The position numbers and the translations under genes were made by a program. A DNA stretch of 64,000 nt from Alphaproteobacteria bacterium. GTDB lineage: Bacteria > Pseudomonadota > Alphaproteobacteria > MPNO01 > UBA830. Location: the NCBI GenBank assembly GCA_022822405.1, contig JAJEBT010000007.1:53042-117041 (forward strand), given 5' to 3'. Shown in pieces: positions 31,338 to 41,666 of this stretch (positions are counted from its first letter, which is position 1; every line of letters begins with the position of its first letter). The notes under the pieces are model-generated. The model saw only the letters and a program-made list of their open reading frames with translations. It was not told where the DNA came from and made no database searches.

Positions 31338-31431
31338 ACGCGCCATCCGGCCGCACCCCCCGGCGGCGCGGTCGTTTGCGCCGCTCCGGGCTGCGGGTTA
31401 GGTTGCCGTCCCCAGGGGCGGGAGGCGCCGG

Positions 31432-32340
31432 ATGTGCGGCATTGTCGGACTGTTTCTGAAGAACCCGGCGCTCCGGGACGAACTTGGCGCGCGGTTCGCA
31501 ACCATGCTCGCCGGCATGGCCGACCGTGGCCCTGACAGCGCCGGCCTCGCGGTCTTCCATGACCCCATGCCGGAGACGGAGTGCAAGCTCACCCTGTTCG
31601 CGCCGGATCCGGACCATGACTGGGACGCGCTCGGGAGCGCACTCGGCCATGCGCTCGGCGCGGCACCCCGCATCGACGTGCGATCGAACCACGCCGTCCT
31701 GCGCATCCAGGGGAGCGCCGACCGGGTGGTCGACTGGCTCGCCGCCAACCGGCCCGACATCCGGGTCATGGGCTACGGCCGGCTGATCGAGGTCTTCAAG
31801 GACAAGGGGCTACCGGGCGACATCACCGCGCGCTTCGGCGTCGGGGAAATGGGCGGTACGCACGCCATCGGGCACACCCGGATGGCGACCGAGAGCGCGG
31901 TGACGACCGAGCACTCGCATCCCTTCATCGCGGCGGACGATGTCTGCCTCGTGCATAACGGGTCGCTGAGCAACCACAACCGCCTCCGGCTGCAGCTCCA
32001 GCGCCGGGGGCTCCAATTCGAGTCCGACAACGACACCGAGGTCGCGGCGCGCTACTTCGCCCACCGCCTCGGCGAGGGCGCGAGCCTCAAGGAGGCGATG
32101 GAAGCCGGCCTTGACGACCTTGACGGCTTCTATACCTTCGCCGTGGGCACGGCAGACGGCTTCGCGGTATTGCGCGATGCCTTCGCCTGCAAGCCCGCCG
32201 TGCTCGCCGAAACCGAGGACTGGGTGGCGATGGCGTCCGAATTCCGCTCGCTCGCGGACCTTCCCGGCGTCGACGAAGCAGCGATCTGGGAACCGGAACC
32301 CTCGATCGTCTACACGTGGTCGCTGGAGGGCAGTTCATGA
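31432..32340 (+). CDS. mgsA: N-methylglutamate synthase subunit A (class II glutamine amidotransferase, GlxB-like)
   Basis: 302 aa; MCGIVGLFLKNPALRDELG N-terminal Cys; GHTRMATES; followed by GlxC- and GlxD-like genes and gmaS. Confidence 0.88.
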   Translation: MCGIVGLFLKNPALRDELGARFATMLAGMADRGPDSAGLAVFHDPMPETECKLTLFAPDPDHDWDALGSALGHALGAAPRIDVRSNHAVLRIQGSADRVVDWLAANRPDIRVMGYGRLIEVFKDKGLPGDITARFGVGEMGGTHAIGHTRMATESAVTTEHSHPFIAADDVCLVHNGSLSNHNRLRLQLQRRGLQFESDNDTEVAARYFAHRLGEGASLKEAMEAGLDDLDGFYTFAVGTADGFAVLRDAFACKPAVLAETEDWVAMASEFRSLADLPGVDEAAIWEPEPSIVYTWSLEGSS

Positions 32341-33020
32341 CCGCGGTCGACCTGTCGACAAGTTCGGTACGGGAGCTCAACGCGCGGCTCCACGCCCTCG
32401 CCGCCGACACCAACGAGACCGCATGGCGCGTCACCCGGCCGAAGGGCGCCCACGCGATCGCGGCCGGACTCACCTTTCCCGTGTCGGTCGAGATAGATGG
32501 CCATGTCGGCTACTACTGCGGCGGGATGAACCAAGCGGCCGCGCTCACGATCAACGGCCATTGCGGCACCGGCGTCGGCGAGAACATGATGTCGGGATCG
32601 GTACGGGTCCGCGGCAACGCATCGCAATGCGCTGGCGCATCGGGCCATGGCGGACTCCTGGTGATCGAGGGCGACGCGGGACCGCGCTGCGGCATCTCGA
32701 TGAAGGGCGTCGACATTGTCGTCGGCGGGTCTGTCGGCCACATGAGCGCGTTCATGGCGCAGTCCGGCAACCTGGTGGTCTGCGGCGACGCCGGCGAGGA
32801 TCTCGGCGATTCGATCTACGAGGCGGCGATCTATGTCGGCGGCAGGACCGGACGCCTCGGCGCCGATTGTGTCGAGAAGGAAATGACGCCGGAACACCGC
32901 AGCCGCCTGGCAGCGCTTCTCGAACGGGCCGAAATCGACGCCGACCCGTCCGCCTTCCGGCGCTTCGGATCAGCGCGCCGGCTCTACCACTTCACCGTCG
33001 ACAACGCAGACGCCTATTGA
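32337..33020 (+). CDS. mgsB: N-methylglutamate synthase subunit B (GXGXG-motif protein, GlxC-like)
   Basis: Glutamate-synthase C-terminal-like beta-helix repeats; overlaps mgsA by ATGA. Confidence 0.87.
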   Translation: MTAVDLSTSSVRELNARLHALAADTNETAWRVTRPKGAHAIAAGLTFPVSVEIDGHVGYYCGGMNQAAALTINGHCGTGVGENMMSGSVRVRGNASQCAGASGHGGLLVIEGDAGPRCGISMKGVDIVVGGSVGHMSAFMAQSGNLVVCGDAGEDLGDSIYEAAIYVGGRTGRLGADCVEKEMTPEHRSRLAALLERAEIDADPSAFRRFGSARRLYHFTVDNADAY

Positions 33021-34336
33021 TGACCGTCGACCGCCGCACGCTGCGCCCGTCCGCGACGTTTCCCGACCACGTGCTGGCCGAGATCCACCGCGCCGCCGAC
33101 CAGGGCGTCTATGAAATCCGGGGCTTCGGCACCAAGCGCCACCTGCCCACCTTCGACGACCTCCTGTTCCTCGGCGCCTCGATGTCGCGCTACCCGCTCG
33201 AGGGCTACCGCGAACGCTGCGACACGAATGTCGTCCTCGGCGACCGCTTCGCCTCGAAGCCCGTCGAGCTCGCGATCCCGATTACCGTCGCGGGCATGAG
33301 CTTCGGCGCGCTCGGCGCCAACGCCAAGGAGGCGATCGGGCGCGCCTGCACCGCCATGGGCACGAGCTCGACCACCGGCGACGGCGGCATGACCGAGGAG
33401 GAGCGCCGCTCCTCCGAGACCCTGGTCTACCAGGTCCTGCCCTCGCGCTACGGCATGAACCCCGAAGACCTGCGCCGGGCGGACGCGATCGAGGTCGTCG
33501 TCGGGCAGGGCGCCAAGCCCGGCGGCGGCGGCATGCTGCTCGGTCAGAAGATCACCGAGCGGGTGGCCGCGATGCGCGACCTTCCGGTCGGCATCGACCA
33601 GCGCAGCGCCTGCCGCCATCCCGACTGGACCGGACCCGACGATCTCGCGATCAAGATCCAGGAGTTGCGCGAGATCACCGACTGGGAGAAGCCGGTCTAC
33701 ATCAAGATCGGCGCCTCCCGGCCGCAGTTCGACGTGCCGCTCGCCGTCAAGTCCGGCGCCGACGTGGTCGTGCTCGACGGCATGCAGGGCGGCACCGCGG
33801 CGACCCAGGACGTCTTCATCGAGCATGTCGGCATTCCGACGCTACCCGCCGTCCGCCGCGCGGTCGAAGCGCTGCAGGAGCTCGACATGCACCGCAAGGT
33901 GCAGCTCGTCGTGTCGGGCGGCATCAGGACCGGGGCCGACGTCGCCAAGGCGCTGGCGCTGGGCGCGGACGCGGTCTCGATCGGCTCGGCGGCGATGGTT
34001 GCGCTTGGCTGCAACCGCCCGGTCCATGTCGAGGACTACCACGCCATCGGGACCGAACCCGGCGCCTGCCACCACTGCCACACCGGCCGCTGCCCGGTCG
34101 GCGTGACCACCCAGGACGCCGATCTCGAAGCCCGCCTCGATCCCGAGCAGGGCGCCCGGTGGCTGAGGAACTACCTCACCGTCATGGTGCTGGAACTTCA
34201 GACCATCGCGCGAGCGAACGGCAAGAGCCACGTGCTCAATCTCGAGCCGGAGGATCTTGTCGCGCTGACCGTCGAGGCCGCGGCGATGGCGGGCGTGCCG
34301 CTCGCCGGAACCGACTGGATACCGGGTCGCGAATAG
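33020..34336 (+). CDS. mgsC: N-methylglutamate synthase subunit C (glutamate-synthase FMN domain, GlxD-like)
   Basis: 438 aa from ATG 33020; GMSFGALGANAKEAIGRA, QGAKPGGGGMLLG, GMQGGTAAT, SGGIRTGADVAKALALGADAV; Cys cluster CHHCHTGRCPVGV. Confidence 0.9.
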   Translation: MTVDRRTLRPSATFPDHVLAEIHRAADQGVYEIRGFGTKRHLPTFDDLLFLGASMSRYPLEGYRERCDTNVVLGDRFASKPVELAIPITVAGMSFGALGANAKEAIGRACTAMGTSSTTGDGGMTEEERRSSETLVYQVLPSRYGMNPEDLRRADAIEVVVGQGAKPGGGGMLLGQKITERVAAMRDLPVGIDQRSACRHPDWTGPDDLAIKIQELREITDWEKPVYIKIGASRPQFDVPLAVKSGADVVVLDGMQGGTAATQDVFIEHVGIPTLPAVRRAVEALQELDMHRKVQLVVSGGIRTGADVAKALALGADAVSIGSAAMVALGCNRPVHVEDYHAIGTEPGACHHCHTGRCPVGVTTQDADLEARLDPEQGARWLRNYLTVMVLELQTIARANGKSHVLNLEPEDLVALTVEAAAMAGVPLAGTDWIPGRE

Positions 34337-34366
34337 CGGCCCGCGGCAGGAACAGGGAGGAAGGAC

Positions 34367-35671
34367 ATGACCGTCGATCTCGCCAGGGTGGCCGAGGACA
34401 AGGGGATTCGGTACTTCCTGATCAGTTTCGTCGACCTGTTCGGGGTGCTGAGATCGAAGCTGGTGCCGGCGCGCGCGATCGCCGAGATGCAGCGCGACGG
34501 CGCCGGATTCGCGGGCTTTGCCGCCTGGCTCGACATGACGCCGGCGGATCCCGACATGTTCTCGATCCCCGATCCCGACAGCCTGATCCAGCTTCCCTGG
34601 AACCGCGAGGTCGGCTGGCTCGCCTCCGACCTGTGGATGGACGGCGCCCCGGTCGAGGCCTCGCCCCGCGTCGTGCTGAAGCGCCAGATCGAGCGTGCCG
34701 AAGCCGCCGGCTACCGCATGAAGACCGGGGTCGAGTGCGAGTATTTCCTGCTTGCGCCCGACGAGGTGGCGGTGTCCGATGCGCGCGACATCCAGGAGAA
34801 GCCCTGCTACGACCAGGCCGCGCTGATGCGCCGCTTCGACGTCATCGGCGAGATCTGTGACGCGATGATCGAGCTCGGCTGGAAGCCCTACCAGAACGAC
34901 CACGAGGACGCGAACGGCCAATTCGAGATGAACTGGGAATATGACGACTGTCTCGTCACCGCCGACCGCCACGCCTTCTTCAAGTTCATGGTCAAGACGG
35001 TTGCCGAGCGCCACGGTTACCGCGCGACCTTCATGCCAAAGCCGTTCCCCAACCTGACCGGAAACGGCTGCCACACCCACGTGTCGCTGTGGGATGGAGA
35101 CGGGCGCAACCTGTTCCTCGACGAAAACGGCGAGATGGGCCTGTCCGCGCTGGCCTACAGCTTCCTCGGCGGGATCATTCACTCGGCGGACGCGATGTGC
35201 GCGCTGTTCAACCCGACGGTCAACAGCTACAAGCGGATCGACGCCACGGTGACGCTGTCGGGCGCCACCTGGTCGCCGAGCGCGATCAGCTATTCCGGCA
35301 ACAACCGCACCCACATGATCCGCATCCCCGACGCCGGACGGTTCGAGCTGCGGCTGATGGACGGGGCCGCCAACCCCTACCTTGCGCAGGCGGGCGTGCT
35401 CGCCGCCGGCCTCGATGGCATCGGGAACGAGCGCGACCCGGGCAAGCGCCTCGACATCAACATGTACACCGACGGAGCCCGGCTGCGCCGCATCCGGCGG
35501 CTGCCGCTCAACCTTCTCGACGCGCTCCGCCTGTTCGACAGGAACAAGGTGGCGCGCGCGGCGTTCGGCGACGCGTTCGTGGACAGCTACGTCAAACTGA
35601 AGCTGGACGAATGGCGGAGCTACGCGACCACGCTCTCGCAGTGGGAGTTCGACCACACGCTCGACGCCTAG
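34367..35671 (+). CDS. gmaS: Gamma-glutamylmethylamide synthetase (glutamine synthetase-like)
   Basis: 434 aa; GS-like fold with FSGNNRTHMIRIPDAGRFELRL; preceded by GGAGGAAGGAC RBS; placed between mgsABC and mgdABCD. Confidence 0.88.
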   Translation: MTVDLARVAEDKGIRYFLISFVDLFGVLRSKLVPARAIAEMQRDGAGFAGFAAWLDMTPADPDMFSIPDPDSLIQLPWNREVGWLASDLWMDGAPVEASPRVVLKRQIERAEAAGYRMKTGVECEYFLLAPDEVAVSDARDIQEKPCYDQAALMRRFDVIGEICDAMIELGWKPYQNDHEDANGQFEMNWEYDDCLVTADRHAFFKFMVKTVAERHGYRATFMPKPFPNLTGNGCHTHVSLWDGDGRNLFLDENGEMGLSALAYSFLGGIIHSADAMCALFNPTVNSYKRIDATVTLSGATWSPSAISYSGNNRTHMIRIPDAGRFELRLMDGAANPYLAQAGVLAAGLDGIGNERDPGKRLDINMYTDGARLRRIRRLPLNLLDALRLFDRNKVARAAFGDAFVDSYVKLKLDEWRSYATTLSQWEFDHTLDA

Positions 35672-35702
35672 GACCCGGACGGCGCGGGACGCGATCTGGG
35701 TG

Positions 35703-36944
35703 ATGCCGCTCGGACTGATCAGGCAGGGCTTGCGGGGCAGGCGCCGGCCGCGCAGGGCGATGCCGGCCGCGGTTCCGCTCCGGCCGCGCTACGACGTGGT
35801 GATCATCGGCGCCGGCGGGCACGGGCTCGCAGCCGCCTACTACCTCGCCAAGGATCACGGCATCACCGATGTCGCGGTCCTCGACAAGGGCTGGCTCGGC
35901 GGCGGCAACACGGCGCGCAACACCGCCATCATCCGCTCCAATTACCTGACGCCGGAAGGGGTCCGGTTCTACGACGAGTCGGTCCGCCTCTGGCGCGGCC
36001 TTTCCGGCGAGCTCGACTACAACATCCTCCATTCCGAGCGCGGGCACCTGACGCTGGCGCACAACGACGCCTCGCTCCGCACCATGCGCTGGCGGGCGGA
36101 GGTGAACAAGCATCTCGGGGTCGAGTCGGAGGTCGTCGACCGCGACGAACTGGCGCGGATCTGTCCGCCGCTGGACCTCGACCCGGGTGCGCGCTTCCCC
36201 ATCCTCGGCGCGCTCTACCACAAGCCCGGCGCCATCGCACGCCACGACGCCGTGGCCTGGGGCTACGCGATCGCCGCGGCAAGGCGCGGCGTCGATATCC
36301 ACCAGAAGACCGAGGTGACCGGCATCCTCACCGAGAAGGGGCGCGTCACCGGGGTCGAGACCACGCAAGGGCGGATCGCCTGCGCCAAGGTGCTCCAGGC
36401 GGTCGCGGGATCGAGCTCGCTCGTCGCGGCAATGGCCGGGTTCCGCCTCCCGATCCGCACGGTGCCACTCCAGGCCTGCGTCACCGAACCGCTCAAACCC
36501 TTCCTCGATCCCATCGTGGTCTCGGGCAGCCTCCACGTCTACGTATCCCAGTCCGCCCGCGGCGAACTCGTGATGGGCGGCGCAACCGACCCCTACACGC
36601 TCTATGCGCAGCGCTCGACGCTGGAATTCAAGGAAGGACTCGCGGCGCCGATGCTCACGCTGTTCCCCTTCCTTGCCGAGGTCCGGGTGTTGCGCCAGTG
36701 GGCGGGGCTCGCCGACATGACGCCGGATTTCAGCCCGATCATGGGACCCACCCCGGTTCGGGACTACTACATCGACGCCGGCTGGGGGACCTGGGGGTTC
36801 AAGGCGACGCCGGTCTCGGGCAAGCGCATGGCCGAGACCGTCGCCAGCGGACGGCCGCCCGCACTGATCGAACCCTTTGCCCTCGAGCGGTTCGCCTCCT
36901 TCCGCCAGCTCGGCGAGCGCGGCGCCGCCTCGGTCGGGCAGTGA
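35703..36944 (+). CDS. mgdA: N-methylglutamate dehydrogenase subunit A (sarcosine oxidase beta-like FAD protein)
   Basis: YDVVIIGAGGHGLAAAYYLAKDHGITDVAVLDKGWLGGGNTARNTAIIRSNY. Confidence 0.88.
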   Translation: MPLGLIRQGLRGRRRPRRAMPAAVPLRPRYDVVIIGAGGHGLAAAYYLAKDHGITDVAVLDKGWLGGGNTARNTAIIRSNYLTPEGVRFYDESVRLWRGLSGELDYNILHSERGHLTLAHNDASLRTMRWRAEVNKHLGVESEVVDRDELARICPPLDLDPGARFPILGALYHKPGAIARHDAVAWGYAIAAARRGVDIHQKTEVTGILTEKGRVTGVETTQGRIACAKVLQAVAGSSSLVAAMAGFRLPIRTVPLQACVTEPLKPFLDPIVVSGSLHVYVSQSARGELVMGGATDPYTLYAQRSTLEFKEGLAAPMLTLFPFLAEVRVLRQWAGLADMTPDFSPIMGPTPVRDYYIDAGWGTWGFKATPVSGKRMAETVASGRPPALIEPFALERFASFRQLGERGAASVGQ

Positions 36945-36951
36945 GGGCGGC

Positions 36952-37254
36952 ATGAAGATCCTGCGCTGCCCGCTGAACGGCCCGCGGAACATCTCCGAAT
37001 TCGTCTGCGGCGGCGAAGTTCTCGAGATGCCCGACCCCGGCGCGGCGACCGACGCGGACTGGGCGGGCTACGTCTTCGGTGCCGCCAACACCCGCGGCGT
37101 GGTGCGCGAATGGTGGTTTCACGTGCCGACTTCCTACTGGTTCATCGCCGAGCGCGACACCGGCACGGACGAGATATTGAGGACCTGGCCAGCCTCCGAG
37201 CCGCCTGCGGGGGAACCGGGGGCGAAGGACGTCGAGCCGGGCGGGCATCCATGA
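36952..37254 (+). CDS. mgdB: N-methylglutamate dehydrogenase subunit B (sarcosine oxidase delta-like)
   Basis: 100 aa; MKILRCPLNGPRNISEFVCGGEV...VREWWFHVPTSYWFIAERDTGTDEIL. Confidence 0.9.
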   Translation: MKILRCPLNGPRNISEFVCGGEVLEMPDPGAATDADWAGYVFGAANTRGVVREWWFHVPTSYWFIAERDTGTDEILRTWPASEPPAGEPGAKDVEPGGHP

Positions 37255-40166
37255 CCGGCGTTTCCGACCGCCTGCCGCCGCTCCCCGGGGAGCGGATCGA
37301 CCGCTCGCGGCGCATCCGCTTCACCTTCGAGGGCCGGCCCTTCGAAGGGTTTGCCGGCGACACGATCGCGAGCGCGCTGGCCGCCAACGGCGTCTCGATC
37401 CTGTCGCGCTCGTTCAAGTACCGCCGGCCGCGCGGCATCTACGCCATGGCGCACAAGGACACCAACACGCTCGTGCAGCTCCCGGGCGAGCCCAACGTGC
37501 CGGCTGACAGCCGCATCATCGAAGACGGCCTCGAGGCCCGGGGACAGAACCGCAGCGGCAGCGTGGAGCGCGACCGCGGCGCATGGATCGGACTGCTGTC
37601 CCGGTTCCTGCCGGTCGGGTTCTATTACAAGGCGTTCTACCGCCCGTCCGGCGCGTGGCAGCGCTGGGAGCCCTTCTTCCGCGCCCGCGCCGGCCTCGGC
37701 GCCGTCGACCGCGACGCCGAGCCGGCCCGGTTCGACAAGAAATACGGCTTCTGCGACGTCGCCGTCATCGGTGCCGGACCCGCCGGACTGGCGGCCGCCG
37801 CGGCGGCGGCCGCGGCCGGAGCCGAGGTCCTGCTGGTGGACGATCAGCCGGTGCTTGGCGGCTCGCTGACCCATGCGCGGTTCGGCACCGATCGGGCGGT
37901 GCAGGAGGACGAGCTTCACGCGCTCGTCGGGGCCGTCGAGGCGGCCGGGAACGTGAAGGCGATGACCGGCGCCGTCTGCGAGGGCTGGTTCGCCGACAAC
38001 TGGCTTTCGATCGTCCACGGCCGTCGCCTGCACAAGGTGCGCGCGAAGCGGACGATCATGGCGACCGGCGCCATCGAGCAGCCCATCGTGTTCCGCAACA
38101 ACGACCTGCCCGGCATCATGCTGCCGTCGGCAGCGCAGCGCCTGATCCGCCATTACAGGGTCCGGCCGGGCAGTCGGGCAGTCGTCGCAACCGCGGGCCG
38201 CGACGGATACGCCGCGGCTCTCGACCTGCTCGACGCCGGCGTCGAGGTCGCCGCGATCGTCGATCTCCGCCAAGAACCCGAACCCACCGCCGAGGCCGCC
38301 GCTGTCGCCGGGCGGGGGGTCAGGATCGTCGCGGGCCATGCACCCTCGGAGGCCCGGAAGGACCACGGCACCGGCCGCGTCCGCTCGCTCATCGTCGCGC
38401 CCATCGTCGGCGCCGGGAAGTTGGGCAAGGAAAGAGAAACCATCGCCTGCGACCTGATCTGCATGAGTTCCGGATGGATGCCGGCCGGCCACCTCGCCTG
38501 TCATGCCGGCGCGCGGCTGGTCTACGATCCGGTCTCGTCGGGACTCCGCATCGACAGCATGCCGGACGGCATCATCGCGGCAGGTGCGGCCAATGGCAGC
38601 GACGGCCTCGACGAGGCAGTGAACGAAGGCCGCCGCGCGGGCTGGATGGCGGCGGACGCGATCGGCCTGGCGGCGGGAGACGCCCCGCCCGCGCCCGACG
38701 GCGGCGGCCGGGTCCGGAGCCATCCCTGGCCGGTCTTCGCCCACCCGAAGGGCAAGGAGTTCGTCGATTTCGACGAGGATCTCGAGATCCGCGACCTGAC
38801 GGATGCCGTCGACGAGGGTTATGACGGCATGGAGCTGATGAAGCGCTACTCGACCGCCGGCATGGGCCCGTCCCAGGGCCGCCATTCGGCGGTCAACGCG
38901 CTCCGCGTCGCCGCCGGCGCCATCGGCGGAGAGATCGCCGGGATGGGCGCCACCACCGTGCGACCCCCGGTCACCGGAGAGAAGCTCGGCGTACTCGCAG
39001 GGCGCGGCTTCGAGCCGGTGCGGCTCACCCCGATGCATCACCGCCATGTCGAGGCCGGCGCGCAGATGATGACCGCGGGCGACTGGATGCGTCCTGCCTT
39101 CTATGGCCCGGAGAGCGACCGGGACCGGCTGATCGGAGACGAGGCGGCGCATGTCCGGAGCGCGGTCGGGCTGATCGACGTCTCCACGCTCGGCGGGATC
39201 GAGATCCGCGGCGCCGACGCAGCCGAGTTCCTGGACAGGATGTACACCTTCACCTACCGGCGCCAGCCGGGCGGGCGGCTGCGCTACGTCCTGATGTGCG
39301 ACGCGGCCGGGACGATCATCGATGACGGTGTCGCCTGCCGGCTGGACGAGGATCGCTTTTACGTCACCGCCACCACCGGCGGGGCCGGCCGCGTCTACCG
39401 GGACATGCTGTGGCACAATGCCCAGTGGCGCCTCGATGTCGACATCGCCAACGTCACCGCTGCCTGGTGCGGCGTCAACATCGCAGGTCCGCTGGCGCGG
39501 AAGACGCTGGAGAGGATCGCGCCCGGCCTCGACCTGTCGCCCGGCGCCTTCCCCTATCTCGCCGTCCGCGAGGGCCGGGTCGCGGACATTCCCGCCCGCC
39601 TGCTCCGGGTCGGCTTCGTCGGCGAGCTCGGATACGAGATCCACGTGCCCGCCGGGTGCGGCGAGGCGCTGTGGGACCGGATGATGGAGGCCGGCGCGGC
39701 TGACGGAATACGGCCTTTCGGGGTCGAGGCCCAGCGTCTGCTGCGCCTCGAGAAGGGCCACATCATCATCGGGCAGGACACCGACGGGTCGACCACTCCG
39801 ATGGAGGCCGACATGACCTGGGCGGTCACGCGCAGCAAGCCGTTCTTCGTCGGCGGGCGAGCGCTCGACATCCATGACGGGAATCCGCTGACCCGCAAGC
39901 TCGCGGGTTTCGTGCTGCGCGATACCGGCGCCACGGCGCCGGAAGAGTGCTGCCTCGTCATTCGCGGCGGCGAGATCGCGGGGCGCGTGACCTCGGCGAT
40001 GCGGTCCCCGCATCTCGGCCGGGTCATCGGGCTTGCCTACCTAGCCCCCGAAGACGCCGAACCCGGCACGCGCTTCGGGATTCGCAGGGCCAACGGCGAG
40101 ACCGCGCCGGCCGAGGTGGTTCCGCTGCCCTTCTACGATCCCGAAAACGGGCGCCAGGACGCGTGA
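37251..40166 (+). CDS. mgdC: N-methylglutamate dehydrogenase subunit C (sarcosine oxidase alpha-like, with GcvT-like C-terminus)
   Basis: 971 aa; N-terminal 2Fe-2S-like domain, FAD/NAD motif VAVIGAGPAGLAAAAAAAAAGAEVLLVDDQ, C-terminal folate-binding region; ATGA overlap with mgdB. Confidence 0.9.
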   Translation: MTGVSDRLPPLPGERIDRSRRIRFTFEGRPFEGFAGDTIASALAANGVSILSRSFKYRRPRGIYAMAHKDTNTLVQLPGEPNVPADSRIIEDGLEARGQNRSGSVERDRGAWIGLLSRFLPVGFYYKAFYRPSGAWQRWEPFFRARAGLGAVDRDAEPARFDKKYGFCDVAVIGAGPAGLAAAAAAAAAGAEVLLVDDQPVLGGSLTHARFGTDRAVQEDELHALVGAVEAAGNVKAMTGAVCEGWFADNWLSIVHGRRLHKVRAKRTIMATGAIEQPIVFRNNDLPGIMLPSAAQRLIRHYRVRPGSRAVVATAGRDGYAAALDLLDAGVEVAAIVDLRQEPEPTAEAAAVAGRGVRIVAGHAPSEARKDHGTGRVRSLIVAPIVGAGKLGKERETIACDLICMSSGWMPAGHLACHAGARLVYDPVSSGLRIDSMPDGIIAAGAANGSDGLDEAVNEGRRAGWMAADAIGLAAGDAPPAPDGGGRVRSHPWPVFAHPKGKEFVDFDEDLEIRDLTDAVDEGYDGMELMKRYSTAGMGPSQGRHSAVNALRVAAGAIGGEIAGMGATTVRPPVTGEKLGVLAGRGFEPVRLTPMHHRHVEAGAQMMTAGDWMRPAFYGPESDRDRLIGDEAAHVRSAVGLIDVSTLGGIEIRGADAAEFLDRMYTFTYRRQPGGRLRYVLMCDAAGTIIDDGVACRLDEDRFYVTATTGGAGRVYRDMLWHNAQWRLDVDIANVTAAWCGVNIAGPLARKTLERIAPGLDLSPGAFPYLAVREGRVADIPARLLRVGFVGELGYEIHVPAGCGEALWDRMMEAGAADGIRPFGVEAQRLLRLEKGHIIIGQDTDGSTTPMEADMTWAVTRSKPFFVGGRALDIHDGNPLTRKLAGFVLRDTGATAPEECCLVIRGGEIAGRVTSAMRSPHLGRVIGLAYLAPEDAEPGTRFGIRRANGETAPAEVVPLPFYDPENGRQDA

Positions 40167-40882
40167 TGACGGAACCCGGATCATACGCGCGCCGCAGCTT
40201 CGTCTACCGCGAGCTCGCCGCCTGCGGCGCGCGGTTCGGCGAGGTCGCCGGGGCGGCCATGGCGCTGGATTTCGGCGATCCCGAAGCCGAGCGCCGGGCG
40301 CTGGAGGTTCTTGGACTGTGCGACCTGTCGCCACTCCCCCGCACCGGCTTCAAGGGACCGGAGGCACTCGACTGGCTGCGGACCAACGGGGCCGGCGCGC
40401 TCGAACATGACAACCGGGCGGAGATGCTGGAAGACGGCGCGCTCGCCGCCCGGCTCGCACCCACCGAAGCGCTGATCATCGGCGATCCGGAGGCCGGGGG
40501 CGATCTTTGCGGCCGGCTCGACGCGGCGCACGAGGCAACCCCCCGGGCCGGCTGTCACAAGGTGATGCGGCGCGACGCGAGCTTCCACTTCCTGCTCGGC
40601 GGCTCGCGCGCGGCGGACGCCATGGCAACGCTCTGCGCGGTCGATCTCGGATCGCGGGCGTTTCCGGCTGGCAGCGTCGCGCAGACATCGGTCGCGCGAA
40701 TGTCCATGATCGTGATCGCTGTCGCACTCGGCGAGGCGCCCGGCTTCCACCTGCTCGGCGACAGTGCCTCTGCGGCCTATGGCTGGAGCGTGCTCACCGA
40801 CGCAATGTCGGGGCCGGGCGGCGTCCCGGTCGGCCTCGACGCGGTCCGACATGGCCTCGGCGCCGGACCGGATGCGGGGTGA
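40166..40882 (+). CDS. mgdD: N-methylglutamate dehydrogenase subunit D (sarcosine oxidase gamma-like)
   Basis: 238 aa from ATG 40166 overlapping the mgdC stop; fourth gene in the soxBDAG-like order. Confidence 0.8.
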   Translation: MTEPGSYARRSFVYRELAACGARFGEVAGAAMALDFGDPEAERRALEVLGLCDLSPLPRTGFKGPEALDWLRTNGAGALEHDNRAEMLEDGALAARLAPTEALIIGDPEAGGDLCGRLDAAHEATPRAGCHKVMRRDASFHFLLGGSRAADAMATLCAVDLGSRAFPAGSVAQTSVARMSMIVIAVALGEAPGFHLLGDSASAAYGWSVLTDAMSGPGGVPVGLDAVRHGLGAGPDAG

Positions 40883-41012
40883 ACTCCGCGCCGGACCCTC
40901 CCGCATGTCGGCCCGTCCGGGGATGGGCTATAACGGGCGCACGGGCTGACGCGGCGGATGCAGCTCGGGCATGCGTCCGCGGCAATGCGCCAAAACTGTC
41001 TGGGGGACTGGC

Positions 41013-41618
41013 ATGAAGGTCTACTATGCGCCGCATACCCGTGCGGTGCGTACGGTGTGGCTGCTGAACGAGCTCGGGCTCGACTACGAGCTCGAACGCT
41101 ACAAGCTCGGCGACAAGGCGATGCGCTCGCCGGAATACCTGGCCGTCAATCCGAACGGCCGCGTGCCCGTTCTCGACGACGGCGAGGTGCGCATGTCGGA
41201 GAGCACCGCGATCGCGCAATATCTCGTGGCGCGCCACGGCGACGGCGCGCTCGCGCGCAGTCCCGACTCGCCGGATTTTCCGGCCTATCTCCAGTGGCTC
41301 CACTACGGTGAAGGCATGATCATGCCGTCGATCAACACCATCGTGGTCGAGACGGTCCTGTTGCCGCCCGAGCGGCGCAGCCAAGCCCACGCCGACCGCG
41401 CGTTGCGCCTTCTCAACCGCACCCTGGGGCCGGTGGAGGCCCATCTCGAAGGGCGGGAATATCTCGCCGGAGCGTTCAGCATCGCCGACACGATCACTGG
41501 ACATGCCTGCATCATGGCGGGAAAGCGGGGCGCCGATCTCTCCGACAAGCCCAACCTCAGGGCCTACAACGAACGCCTGCTGGCCCGCCCTGCCCTTGAG
41601 GCAGCATGGGACGCCTGA
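41013..41618 (+). CDS. Glutathione S-transferase family protein
   Basis: MKVYYAPHTRAVRTVWLLNELGLDYELERYKLGD...NPNGRVPVLDDGEVRMSESTAIAQYLV. Confidence 0.88.
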   Translation: MKVYYAPHTRAVRTVWLLNELGLDYELERYKLGDKAMRSPEYLAVNPNGRVPVLDDGEVRMSESTAIAQYLVARHGDGALARSPDSPDFPAYLQWLHYGEGMIMPSINTIVVETVLLPPERRSQAHADRALRLLNRTLGPVEAHLEGREYLAGAFSIADTITGHACIMAGKRGADLSDKPNLRAYNERLLARPALEAAWDA

Positions 41619-41666
41619 TCTCCGTGCGGCGAAACACGGCGCGCACGCGCGGCGAAGCACCGCGCC

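Noticed and set aside
33842-35656. 604-aa minus-strand ORF opposite mgsC/gmaS
   Set aside because: Antisense shadow; the sense strand has intact GS-like and FMN-domain proteins.
37134-40013. 959-aa minus-strand ORF opposite mgdC
   Set aside because: Antisense shadow of a clearly identified gene; no domain motifs.
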